NCBI GenBank assembly: GCA_037447655.1
Contig: JBBHKE010002863.1
Coordinates: 369,119-433,118, forward strand
Origin: Zygnema cylindricum
Lineage: Eukaryota > Streptophyta > Zygnematophyceae > Zygnematales > Zygnemataceae
DNA length: 64,000 nt
Reading direction: 5' to 3'
This document shows, in pieces, positions 31,269-41,054 of this stretch; positions within the stretch are counted from its first letter, which is position 1; each line of letters starts with the position of its first letter. Under the pieces are notes generated by a model that did not search any database, was not told the DNA's origin, and saw nothing but the letters and a program-made list of their open reading frames with translations. The translations under genes were made by a program, and so were the position numbers.

Positions 31269-31556
31269 CTACTGCATGTAAATGGTCTCCTCTAGTTCTC
31301 CATGCAGAAAGGTTGTTTTTACACCCATCAGATATATTTCCATATCTTCTATAGCTGCTAGGGACAGCAAAATCCTAACTGTCCGAAATCTTACAACCAG
31401 AGAAAATGTTTTTTCAAAATCAATTCCTTCCTTTTGATTATACCCCTTTGCCACAAGTCTGGCCTTATATCGTTCAATGGTATTATCAGGATTTAACTTC
31501 ACCTTGAATACCCATTTGTTGCCGATCGCTTTCTCGGTTCGTAGGAAGGTCCACAA
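31269..31556 (-). pseudogene. copia RT fingers (E3)
   Basis: NKWVFKVKLNPDNTIERYKA, GIDFEKTFSLVVRFRTVRI, YLMGVKTTFLHGELEETIYM. The first catalytic Asp (usually MDVKTAFLHG) has become Gly here (MGVKT), which would abolish activity. Confidence 0.85.
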
Positions 31557-31720
31557 GCTCCCATGTTTGAGCCTCCATGATCGACTTCATTTCATCGTTT
31601 GCTGCCTCGATCCCGTTGTTCAGCTCTGGTGATGAGAAGGCCTCTCGATGTTTAGAAGCTCCCTTGAGGATGTCAAGTAGGCAAGTGAGAACTTGCTTGC
31701 AGGCGGCTACTTGATCTTCT

Positions 31721-32596
31721 TCACCTTTGACATATTGAGGCTGATATTGTCAAATCCCTTGCATTGCGTCTATTGCGCTGGTTGCGATCAGTAGGCATTG
31801 GTTGTAGTTGGTCTGGTTGGAACTGAACTTGTGGAGGAACATGGAGAATTGCAGACTCCCGTGTTCCCACCGGTGAAATTCGCATCTGTGGGATAATTTC
31901 ATGGATGCAATCTAGAATGACATATTCTTGTACTTTTTGTTGCTTTTGTTGCTTTGTCATTTCAAATAAGTTTATCAAGTCTAGCTCATCCTTAACAATG
32001 ATGTTTCTCCCTAAAATTATTTTTTGCCTCTCAAACACAAAAACTCTAAAACCCTTTAAGTGATCATCATATCCTAACAGAATACCTAGTAATCCTTTTG
32101 GTTCCTTTTTCCATCTAACATTAGATGTATCAAAGATAAAGCATTTACTGCCAAAGACTCTGAAGTGACTAACATCTCTATTTCTATCTGTCCAGATCTC
32201 GTAAGGAGTAGTCTTTACCGATCTTGATCCTATTCTATTATTAATGTAAACTACACAATTTAGAGCCTCAGCCCAAAATTTCGGATCCATATTTTTATAT
32301 GCGAGCATCGACCTAAAGCTCTCTGTGAGAGTTATATTTAATCTCTCCGACACCCTATTTTGTTCCGGTTAAAATGGAACAGTCAAAAGATGACTTATAC
32401 CTTCATCAATTAAAAATGTTTCAAATTCTTTCAAGGTATATTCCCCACTATTGTCCGATCTGAACTCCAAAATTGGTAAATTATGGAGTTTTTCAACCCA
32501 TGCTTTATAGTGTTTGAAGTGAAAAAACACTTCGCTTTTTTCTTTCATGAAGTCAACTTTTGTAAACCTGGAAAAATCATCTGTGAAGGTGACCAT
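31721..32596 (-). pseudogene. copia integrase core and C-terminal part (E3)
   Basis: 32369-32596: MVTFTDDFSRFTKVDFMKEK and FRSDNSGEYTLKEF (second Asp). 31721-32353: SERLNITLTESFRSMLAYKN (Glu block; usually AERxNRTL), FWAEALNCVVYINNRI, KTTPYEIWTDRN, RDVSHFRVFGSKCF, LGILLGYDDHLKGFRVF. A stop divides the two near the Glu block. Confidence 0.85.
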
Positions 32597-32697
32597 TTAT
32601 TTCATCCCCTCGGCAAACGGCTCCTTCGCAGGACCAAAAACACCAGAATGAATTTGTTTTAACAGTCTAGTTACCTGATGTTGAGACTCTGTAGGGA

Positions 32698-33561
32698 TTA
32701 CAATTTGTGCATTTTGCCTAAAGCGCAGCCATAACATGTTTTAACCGGCTGATCTGGTATTGATACACCTTCCATTTTTCGAGCAAGTACCATTTTTTTT
32801 AAACTATCATAATTTACATGACCTAATCCTTTATGCCACAACTCAGTTGAATGCAAAAAACCGGAGGAGAGAACATCATTCTCCTTGGTATTAGCCATGT
32901 CCATGCGGTTCATCTTACTATTATCTCTAGTACCTGTAAGTGCAACCTTGCCATTCTTGCTAACAACCTGCCGACCAATTTTCAAATTGACTTCAAAACC
33001 TTTACTCTCTACCAAAAACGTAGAAAACAAATTTTTCTTAAAGTCATGGAAAAAGAGGACATTGTGAAGGGTCCTTTCAATTGCCTTTCCTTCTACATCA
33101 ACTTGCAAAGATACATCACCCATAGCACGAGTCTGTACACTCATCCCACAAGCATAATAAATATTTTTCTCCGACGTTGTTTTCAGATTTTTGAAGATAG
33201 CTTTGTTCCAGCACATGTGCGCTGAAGCTCTTGTATCCATTATCCATCCAGTGTCCTTTGGGCCCTCCATTAACCGAAGCTCGGTTAGCTTAGTGTACTC
33301 TGCCATATAGTGCCCCGATTTCTTACAGAAATGACATAAACCTTTGGGAGCCCTTGGTTCGAACTCGTCAGCCTCTTTTTTCTGCTTCCTACCCCCATAG
33401 TTTCCGACTGGTTTCCGGGAATCCTTATTCCTCCTATCGGTCGAAGTTGCCAAGGCTTGGCCACACTTTCCTCCCCTTCGGATCTCAATCGTATTCTCCC
33501 GAACGAGAATCATCCATACCACTGAGTTCCATATCCACCTTGAGTTCGGCAAGTCCTGCAC
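32698..33561 (-). pseudogene. copia Gag knuckle, protease and pre-integrase (E3)
   Basis: 287 codons. The gag end WNSVVWMILVRENTIEIRRG leads to a knuckle CHFCKKSGHYMAEY (last Cys lost to Tyr) and then a protease site DTRASAHMC (usually DSGASMHMC; Gly lost). VQTRAMGDVSLQVDVEGK, LWHKGLGHVNYDSLKKM and CYGCALGKMHKL complete the pre-integrase part. Both protease and knuckle are damaged although the frame is open. Confidence 0.85.
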
Positions 33562-33833
33562 ACAGTTGACTATGTTTTCGAACTCATCTGGTAACTTTAT
33601 CAGTAAACAATTAACCTTTTCTTTTTCACTAAAATCTTTTCCCGCACTCTATAGCTCCATAAAGAGTGTAGCAAGCTCATTGCAAAAATCCATCATTTTC
33701 CCCCCTTTGTATACATATTCTTTAACTTATGATAAGCTAGATGTTGTTGCTAAATCGTACCACTTCGGTACATCTCTATGAGAGGCATCCACAGATTGGA
33801 TGCCCTTTCTACCTATAAATGAGGACATGCAAG

Positions 33834-34232
33834 TCATTGAGTAAGATGGCGTAGGATGAAGTGCTTTGCCGCTATATTGTTGAAATCCCAGGTTTGAGTA
33901 TCATTCTCCTCGTTCCTCGGAATAGGAGACATGAATGCTGAACTAGTTGCTATTGGTGTGGTCGTCTCCTTCTCCGCTCCTTTGTCCACCACCTCTCCTT
34001 CTTTTGTTTCCTCTGTTGAAAATGGATCTGCTTTTTTTCTGAATCTGCTTCCTTCAAACCTTGGAGGAATACGAAGACTTGATAGACACCCTAATCGTCC
34101 ACTCACTATCCCCCAAAACCATTTTTCGCATGGAGCTCCTATCATCATACTTTCCCTGTATATGAAGCCAGTTCGATTAAAGATTGGTACCCTAGAGTGT
34201 GTGCCCATAACCTGAAATTCTGAGACCTCCAT
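33834..34232 (-). pseudogene. copia gag N-terminus (E3)
   Basis: MEVSEFQVMGTHSRVPIFNR begins the capsid. GFIYRESMMIGAPCEKWFWG and a Ser/Glu/Thr linker follow, then IPRNEENDTQTWDFNNIAAK, the next capsid block. The frame closes at 33834; the remaining capsid (33562-33833) is present but shifted. The THxxAFMSPIPRNEENDT block also occurs in the fusion at 60100. Confidence 0.8.
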
Positions 34233-35252
34233 AAGTCCTCAGAATGGACAGCTTCCAAGAAGCCTCTAGGATAACCCTGACCCCTTTGTGATTCAGCAAG
34301 AACAACTGCCACCCTGAGAGACAAAAACTCTGACCAACTTCACCCTTGTGAAGGAAAGACTCCCTGAGTCGATAGCAAAAAGAATCTCTGAATTTTCTCC
34401 CTTGAGCAGTAAGTTATGGAGGGTCAAAGTTGTCCTTTTGTACACAAGCTCTCTGGGAGAGAGGATCCTATCTCCTAATTTTTCTAAGTCCTATCTCTCT
34501 CACAGACTCTATCTACTGATGTACGGAGCCAATCAGATTACTCCTCCGTACACAAAAGTACAGTTGCCGGTGTATTTTCTGTACAAACATTGTACGACAT
34601 GCCCTAAATGTCGAGACGTGGTATATCCGGATTCGCTCCCTTTATCCTCGGAGATGTCGCGATCCAATATCAGTCCGCCACGTGTCATCCGATGTGGGGT
34701 TGATCAAAAACCGCTGAAATTCTCTTATTCGATCTCGGCGTTTTATTTCGGCTGTCCGATTAAATTCACATTTAATTGTAGCCATAATAAATACATGCGC
34801 GGTTTTCGTTTTGCTAAAGAAATAAATGCGCGGTCTTCGTTTCTTATCCGTACCGTAATCCCTACTTTTAAATTACTGAATCTATGTCTCCCGTAAATAT
34901 TTTCAGTTAAATGAATTATCCTTCTTGGTAATGTATAAGTAATTATCAAACCCTACACTAGGTAACACTATCTCTAGACTTAACGGTTAAAGCTACCGGC
35001 TGCTGACTGTTTACCGGCCGACAGGTTCCAGGATCAAATCTTGGAGGTGTCATATATTATTTTAGTAAATAAACCCCTACTAATATTTATATCCCGTAAA
35101 CCTCTGGATAGCCTAAGTAGCCATAGCTTTAGCTTCCTCTCCAATTTCTCAGTGACTGCGACAAGTTTGAGAGTTTGGAGAGAGAAGTTAGAGGTAGACT
35201 GCCTTGGCTTCTTTCTAAATTTCTATTGAGACCTAGAAAATACTTTAAAAAT
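34233..35252 (-). repeat. 5' LTR plus leader of copia E3 (outer end truncated)
   Basis: Related to LTRs at 36128, 42576, 45660 and 57216. It lacks the first ~10 bp of TGTTGAAA and abuts Ty3 RT sequence at about 35252. It contains the antisense tRNA-like module (34963-35052) and a GTAC-rich pair near 34548-34585. Confidence 0.75.
34963..35052 (+). other. tRNA-like module, antisense in E3 LTR
   Basis: About 90 nt. Five of seven acceptor pairs form (AACACTA with AGGTGTC), there is an A-box-like CTTAACGGTTAAAGC, and a T-arm CCAGG-ATCAAAT-CTTGG contains a B-box-like core. Not a functional tRNA (GGTTC has changed to GGATC). Confidence 0.45.
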
Positions 35253-35633
35253 ACCATTAATTTCTAGAGTGTCCACTGCGATTCCGTCCCGACTCACCAC
35301 ATGACCCAAAAACTCAATTTTATCTTTCAAAAATTCACATTTACTCATCTTTGCGTACAACTTGTTCTCCGTAAGGTCTAGTAAGACAGTTCGCAGGTGC
35401 TTGACGTGATCCTCTAACGTCTTTCTATACACCAAAATGTTGTCTAAGAAGACTATCACGTAAGCGTCCAAATATTGCCCGAAAATGGAATTTATCAAGT
35501 GCATAAAGGTAGCCGGGGCATTAGTCAATCCGAATGGCATAACTAGAACTTGGAAATGAAAAAACACTTCGCTTTTTTCTTTCATGAAGTCAACTTTTGT
35601 AAACCTAGAAAAATCATCCGTGAAGGTGACCAT
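35253..35633 (-). pseudogene. Fusion: copia integrase start to chromovirus RT fragment
   Basis: One open frame. Residues 1-27 are copia integrase (MVTFTDDFSRFTKVDFMKEK, SEVFFHF), as in E3. Without a break it becomes Ty3 [66 protein letters not shown]. The RT part is very like the chromovirus at 16165-16440. The second catalytic Asp is Asn (FLDN), so it is not active. The frame then runs into the copia LTR. Confidence 0.85.
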
Positions 35634-36127
35634 TTATTTCATCCCCTCGGCAAACGGCACCTTTGCAGGACCAAAAACATCAGAATGAATTTGTTTTAAT
35701 AGTCTAGTTGACTGATGTTGAGACTCTGTAGGGATTGACAATTTGTGCAATTTGCCTAAAGCGCAACCATAACATGTTTTAACCGGCTGATCTGGTATTG
35801 ATACACCTTCCATTTTTCGAGCAAGTACCATTTTTTTCAAACTATCATAATTTACATGACCTAATCTTTTATGCCACAACTCAGTTGAATGCAAAACACC
35901 GGAGGAGAGAACATCATTCTCCTTGGTATTAGCCATGTCCATGCGGTACATCTTAGTATTATCTCTAGTACTTGTAACTGCAACCTTGCCATTCTTGCTA
36001 ACAACCTGCCGACCATTTTTCAAATTGACTTCAAAACCTTTACTCTTTACCAAAGACGTACAAAAACAAATTTTTCTTAAAGTCATGGAAAAAGAGGACA
36101 TTGTGAAGGGTCCTTTCAATTGCCTTT
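35634..36127 (-). pseudogene. copia pre-integrase fragment (near-copy of E3)
   Basis: Very close to 32597-33090: NGRQVVSKNGKVAVTSTRDN, LWHKRLGHVNYDSLKKM, CYGCALGKLHKL, TRLLKQIHSDVFGPAKVPFA. It keeps RLGH where E3 has GLGH. It ends at 36127, exactly where the first mini-element LTR begins, so that LTR interrupted it. Confidence 0.85.
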
Positions 36128-36330
36128 TGTTGAAATTTAAGTATTTTCTAGGTCTAGAGTTTGTAAATATAAAAGGCAAAAAGGGGACAGTGACAGCCTG
36201 CCTCTAACTCTTCACTCAAGTCCCCACACTTGTCGCAGTCACTGAAGACTTGAGGAGTTGGATCCATGGATGCCTAGGTTGTCTAAAGATGACAGGAAGG
36301 CCAATCTTTGATAGAGTTATCTAAAAGGAT

Positions 36331-36411
36331 TCACGGACCCAGAATTCGATCCTGGTACCTTTCTTCCGCCTAATCAGCCGTTAGCTTTCACCATTATGAC
36401 TAGCGCCAGTG
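36331..36411 (-). other. tRNA-like module, antisense in mini-element LTR 1
   Basis: 81 nt. CACTGGC pairs with GTCCGTG in six of seven positions (one G-T), there is an A-box-like CTAGTCATAATGG, and the T-arm has a 7-nt loop with B-box-like GGATCGAATT. Discriminator A. The anticodon stem is weak. The sequence differs from its copy at 39527 by few bases. Confidence 0.5.
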
Positions 36412-36797
36412 CTAGAGTACATTAGGTTTGACAGATATTTATATTCGTACACGTAGACTAGTTCGTATAACGGAAAATAGATTCGCAATACATAGATATA
36501 GTTTTGTATAGTACGGAGTACGATTTAATGTATTTTATGAAACGGATACCGGGCATTTGTTTCGAACGCGAAACAAATATCGCGCGCGTATTTTCAACGA
36601 CTAAAATTGTATTCGGTTTGATCGGACGGCCACGATAGGTGCCGCGATCACAGAACATGTACTTTTGGCGTTTTTCAGCCATCGCCACGTAATGTGACAC
36701 GTGGCGCGACAATGTTGGATTGCGGCGACTCCGGAGATTGCGGAAACAAATCCGGCTATGACACGTGTCGACAATTTGGCCATGTTGTACAATGGCC

Positions 36798-36834
36798 GTA
36801 CAAAAAGTACACCGGCACCTGTACTTTTCTGTAC
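36798..36834. promoter_or_regulatory. GTAC inverted repeat in LTR
   Basis: GTACAAAAAGTAC, a 10-nt spacer and GTACTTTTCTGTAC: four GTAC cores arranged as arms of a stem, about 110 bp upstream of TATAAAT. The arrangement recurs in five more LTRs of the window. GTAC is the core of plant SBP/SPL binding sites. Confidence 0.5.
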
Positions 36835-36941
36835 GACACAGTAATTTGATTGGTGCCGTACTTCAGTAGATAGAGTTTTAGAGGGGGAATAGGACTTAGA
36901 AAATTTTGGGTAGATAGTTGTCTCTCCCAGAGAGCACCTTG

Positions 36942-36948
36942 TATAAAT
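36942..36948 (+). promoter_or_regulatory. TATA box of mini-element LTR 1
   Basis: TATAAAT in the context CTTGTATAAATGGC. Equivalent boxes lie at 40138-40144, 43403-43409 and, on the minus strand, 56428-56434, always after a CTCTC..GAGAG stretch. Position fits the U3/R boundary. Confidence 0.65.
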
Positions 36949-37297
36949 GGCAAACTTTGATCAGCCATAACTATCAATTTACTTGACCATTTACAGTGAT
37001 TCTTTTTGCTGCGGACTCAGGGGAGTCCAAGCTACACAGGGGTGTAGTCGGTCAAAGTTTTTGTCTGCCAGGGTGGCTGCATTTATAAGGGAAAGTCAAA
37101 GTGGGTGAATGTGTCCAAATCTCATATTCTAACTTTGCATTCTGTGGTGGAACTGAGCACACAGAAAGTGTTATTTCACAGGGGTGAATCTATATTGGGG
37201 TTTTGACTGTCAAGGGGTCAGTCATTTGGGTTTATATCAAGTTGGAGTCGACACTATCTAGATTTGCTTCTTTTGGATCTGCATACTCTGAGGGCCA

Positions 37298-37780
37298 ATG
37301 GAGGTCTCAGAGTTTCAGGTTATGGGCCCACCATCTAGGGTGCCTATGTTTGATGGAACAGGCTTCACGTATTGGGCATTTACAATGGAGGGATTGCTTT
37401 TCGAGAAGCACTTATGGGGAATTGTTGCGGGACAAGTGAGATGTCCGCCACCTGGCTTTGGAGGAGCTTACTACGGAGAATCATCTGAGACTGCCCAGAA
37501 TATCATCCGGAGTTCAGATGCAACGGAAGGTGAAGGGAAAAACCTTTCCGTGGATGGGGAAATAGGGGAGAAGGAAAAAGGGACACCTATGGTGAGGGGA
37601 GCTAGGCTCTCAGCTATGGTACCACATGTAGGGATTAAAACTGAAGAAAATGACACAAAAATATGGGAATACAAAAACACTATAGCAAAACATCTCATAC
37701 TTAGATATGTGTCTAAGTCGATAGCTATCACTCTTTTAAGTCTAACCAAGTCTTCAGAGATATGGGAAGCACTAACTTAG
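37298..37780 (+). pseudogene. Mini-element Gag N-terminal part, unit 1
   Basis: 160 codons from ATG: MEVSEFQVMGPPSRVPMFDG, TGFTYWAFTMEG, WGIVAGQVRCPPPGFGG, an acidic linker, then ENDTKIWEYKNTIAKHLILR and SSEIWEALT. It ends with TAG at 37778-37780, where related gags have Glu (GAG). The next frame (37859) is in the same register, so only this codon separates the two parts of Gag. Confidence 0.8.
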
Positions 37781-37858
37781 ATTTATAAGAGTGAGACTAT
37801 TCAGAGGCAGCAATTAGTAAAACAGGAAATAGATGCCTACGTTTATAAAGGCGGTAGC

Positions 37859-39295
37859 ATGATAGAGTTTTGCAATGATATTGCTGCGTTATATGTTGAG
37901 CTTACTAGTGCGGGATATGTAGAATCCGAGGAGAGTAAGATTAATACACTAATTATGAAACTCCCAGATGAGTACGAAAACATAATTTGTCGTATGCAGG
38001 AAATGGATGGCTCCTCATGGACTTGGAGCTTTACCATGGGGATAATTCTTGTGAGGGAAAGCACTTTGGAGCTTTGTAGGGGAAGGGACACGGTCAATGC
38101 ATTTTCAGCTGGTGGTGATTGGCGGAAGCGTGATGAAAGGAACGGTGGTGACGAGCGGAAGCGTGATGAGAGGAACGGTGGTGACGAGCGGAAGCGTGAT
38201 GAGAGAAAGAAAGACAAAGGTAAACCTTATCGGAACTTTGGTGGAAAGAGAGGGAGAGGAAAAGAAAAGGGAGCTTTGAAAAAAGGGGTTTGCTTCTTTT
38301 GTAGGGAACCGGGTCATTATATGGAGGAATGCCCTTGTTTGGAAAAACTTAGAAGTTGGAATGTGGATGAGGAGGAAGAAGGGGAAGAGGAGAGAGAGGA
38401 TGAAGATATTTTAGAGATTCTCCGGATTAGTAGTATGGGGAAGAGAGAAAAACACACAGTAATTGCACGAAGGCAACAGTGTGCTTTTGGAGGTATAAGG
38501 GAAGTAAAGAGAGAGGAGGTACTTGAGGATGTTGAGGAGTGTAGAGTGTATGACTTAGAAATGAGAAAGTTTGTTCTAGGATCGATAAGTGAAAACGGGA
38601 AAGATAAAATTAATCAGGATAATTTTATAGATAATAGGGAAACAAAAAACTGGTCGGAAAGGGAGACTTCAACGGATTCCGAGGAAAGGGGAGAAGTGAA
38701 ACTCGAAGAGGTTTTAAAGGATAGGGGAGAAGAGAAATATTTGATTAAAGGTTTAGGGGAGAAGAAATATTTATTGGGAATTAAATTAGAAAGTAATAGT
38801 GGAAAGAATTCCATGGGAGAGAGTGAGGGAAGTTCAGAAAATGGGGTAACTATCATGGATAAAAATATGAGTACGAAAGATGTAGATCTTATAAGGAACT
38901 TAGTGGGGACTAGTGTTTTTTGGGAATATTTGGGGGTGGATGGATTTGACATTACTACTTGGTGTGATGTCACTTGTGAAGATGTGCCTGTAAAAGGGTT
39001 AGCATCTGGGTGTATGTTGCAGATTAGAGATGGGGCTGGCTGTTTGGATCGCAAGAGGGAAATCTGTTTGTGTGTGGATAAAAGAGTGATGAAGTGGATA
39101 GAATCTTTGCTCGAATTTATGAAAAATGGGATGTTAAATAAAATGTATGATCGACAAGATGAAATAATTTTTGGTCATCTAATACACTTTCTTAAATATA
39201 AAAATATTCGCTTGAAGCTTCATGAAGGAAAAAGGAAAAATAAAAGGAAAATATATATATATATATATGTATTTGTTGTTTTTGATGGGAGTTGA
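37859..39295 (+). CDS. Mini-element collapsed Gag-Pol, unit 1
   Basis: 478 codons in the gag frame. The gag capsid end (MIEFCNDIAALYVELTSAGY, LIMKLPDEYENIICRMQ) is followed by three 11-residue repeats around DERNGGDERKR and a zinc knuckle CFFCREPGHYMEEC at residues 145-158. Then come short relics of pol in the right order: IKGLGEKKYLLGI (RT MKDLGEAKYILGI), SENGVTIMDKNMS (a linker near VIILDDQMS), DITTWCDVTCEDVP (RNase H TDITTWSDASYGDAP) and MKWIESLLEFMKNG (MWVKSLLQELG). All catalytic cores are gone, yet the frame is open to the end, which suggests past selection for a fused product or a recent origin. Confidence 0.75.
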   Translation: MIEFCNDIAALYVELTSAGYVESEESKINTLIMKLPDEYENIICRMQEMDGSSWTWSFTMGIILVRESTLELCRGRDTVNAFSAGGDWRKRDERNGGDERKRDERNGGDERKRDERKKDKGKPYRNFGGKRGRGKEKGALKKGVCFFCREPGHYMEECPCLEKLRSWNVDEEEEGEEEREDEDILEILRISSMGKREKHTVIARRQQCAFGGIREVKREEVLEDVEECRVYDLEMRKFVLGSISENGKDKINQDNFIDNRETKNWSERETSTDSEERGEVKLEEVLKDRGEEKYLIKGLGEKKYLLGIKLESNSGKNSMGESEGSSENGVTIMDKNMSTKDVDLIRNLVGTSVFWEYLGVDGFDITTWCDVTCEDVPVKGLASGCMLQIRDGAGCLDRKREICLCVDKRVMKWIESLLEFMKNGMLNKMYDRQDEIIFGHLIHFLKYKNIRLKLHEGKRKNKRKIYIYIYVFVVFDGS

Positions 39296-39323
39296 AAGTA
39301 AGTAGACTAGAAAATAAGGGGAG

Positions 39324-40493
39324 TGTTGAAATTTAAGTATTTTCTAGGTCTAGAGTTTGTAAATATAAAAGGCAAAAAGGGGAAAGTGACAGCCTGCCTC
39401 TAACTCTTCACTCAAGTCCCCACATTTGTCGCAGTCACTGAAGACTTGAGGAGTTGGATCCATGGATGCCTAGGCTGTCCAAAGATGACAGGAAGGCCAA
39501 TCTTTGATAGAGTTATCTAAAAGGATTCACGGACCCAGGATTCGATCCTGGTACCTTTCTTCCGCCTAATCAGCCGTTACCTTTCACCATTATGACTAGC
39601 GCCAGTGCTAGAGTACATTAGGTTTGACAGATATTTATATTCGTACACGTAGACTAGTTCGTATAACGGAAAATAGATACGCAATACATAGATATAGTTT
39701 TGTATAGTACGGAGTACGATTTAATGTATTTTATGAAACGGATACCGCGCATTTGTTTCGAACGCGAAACAAATATCGCGCGCGTATTTTCAACGACTAA
39801 AATTGTATCCGGTTTGATCGGACGGCCACGATAGGTGCCGCGATCACGGAACATGTACTTTTGGCGTTTTTCAGCCATCGCCACGTAATGTGACACGTGG
39901 CGCGACAATGTTGGATTGCAGCGACTCCGGAGATTGCGGAAACAAATCCGGCTATGACACGTGTCGACAATTTGGCCATGTTGTACAATGGCCGTACAGA
40001 AAGTACACCGGCACCTGTACTTTTCTGTACGACACAGTAATTTGATTGGTGCCGTACTTCAGTAGATAGAGTTTTAGAGGGGGAACAGGACTTAGAAAAT
40101 TTTGGGTAGATAGTTGTCTCTCCCAGAGAGCACCTTGTATAAATGGCAAACTTTGATCAGCCATAACTATCAATTTACTTGACCATTTACAGTGATTCTT
40201 TTTGCTGCGGACTCAGGGGAGTCCAAGCTACACAGGGGTGTAGTCGGTCAAAGTTTTTGTCTGCCAGGGTGGCTGCATTTATAAGGGAAAGTCAAAGTGG
40301 GTGAATGTGTCCAAATCTCATATTCTAACTTTGCATTCTGTGGTGGAACTGAGCACACAGAAAGTGTTATTTCACAGGGTTGAATCTATATTGGGGTTTT
40401 GACTGTCAAGGGGTCAGTCATTTGGGTTTATATCAAGTTGGAGTCGACACTATCTAGATTTGCTTCTTTTGGATCTGCATACTCTGAGGGCCA
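39324..40493 (+). repeat. LTR plus leader, mini-element unit 2
   Basis: Near-identical to 36128-37297. tRNA-like module at 39527-39607 with a better T-arm (CCAGG-ATCGAAT-CCTGG, all five pairs). GTACAGAAAGTAC...GTACTTTTCTGTAC at about 39995-40030. TATAAAT at 40138-40144. Confidence 0.85.
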
Positions 40494-40976
40494 ATGGAGG
40501 TCTCAGAGTTTCAGGTTATGGGCCCACCATCTAGGGTGCCTATGTTTGATGGAACAGGCTTCACGTATTGGGCATTTACAATGGAGGGATTGCTTTTCGA
40601 GAAGCACTTATGGGGAATTGTTGCGGGACAAGTGAGATGTCCGCCACCTGGCTTTGGAGGAGCTTACTACGGAGACTCATCTGAGACTGCCCAGAATATC
40701 ATCCGGAGTTCAGATGCAACGGAAGGTGAAGGGAAAAACCTTTCCGTGGATGGGGAAATAGGGGAGAAGGAAAAAGGGACACCTATGGTGAGGGGAGCTA
40801 GGCTCTCAGCTATGGTACCACATGTAGGGATTAAAACTGAAGAAAATGACACAAAAATATGGGAATACAAAAACACTATAGCAAAACATCTCATACTTAG
40901 ATATGTGTCTAAGTCGATAGCTATCACTCTTTTAAGTCTAACCAAGTCTTCAGAGATATGGGAAGCACTAACTTAG
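40494..40976 (+). pseudogene. Mini-element Gag N-terminal part, unit 2
   Basis: 160 codons, one residue different from unit 1 (Asp for Glu near residue 61). It ends at the same TAG (40974-40976), so the stop predates the duplication. Confidence 0.8.
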
Positions 40977-41054
40977 ATTTATAAGAGTGAGACTATTCAG
41001 AGGCAGCAATTAGTAAAACAGGAAATAGATGCCTACGTTTATAAAGGCGGTAGC

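Larger units (their letters stand above)
30084..34232 (-). mobile_element. Ty1/copia retrotransposon E3 (decayed)
   Basis: Minus strand: LTR (35252-34233), gag from 34232, knuckle, protease, pre-integrase, integrase, RT, RNase H to 30084, polypurine tract, LTR at 29921. About eight stops or shifts. Its gag and 5' LTR belong with the mini-element family at 36-42 kb, while its 3' LTR start resembles that of E1. Confidence 0.85.
36128..37297 (+). repeat. LTR plus leader, mini-element unit 1
   Basis: Starts TGTTGAAATTTAAGTATTTTC. In order it holds an antisense tRNA-like module (36331-36411), ACACGTGGCGCG (near 36697-36708), ACACGTGTCG (36761-36770), the inverted pair at 36798-36834, and TATAAAT (36942-36948). 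The inner LTR end is not definable, because in a tandem array both LTRs are followed by the same leader. Confidence 0.8.
36128..39323 (+). mobile_element. Non-autonomous copia mini-element, unit 1
   Basis: LTR (TGTTGAAATTTAAG), leader, shrunken gag-pol and polypurine tract AAAATAAGGGGAG (to 39323), then the next LTR. 3196 bp. It encodes gag, a zinc knuckle and small relics of RT and RNase H, but no integrase or RT core, so it must borrow proteins. A nearly identical unit follows directly. Confidence 0.85.

Noticed and set aside
34348-34896. 182-codon plus-strand ORF
   Set aside because: Antisense to the E3 LTR and leader; homologous LTRs do not keep it open.
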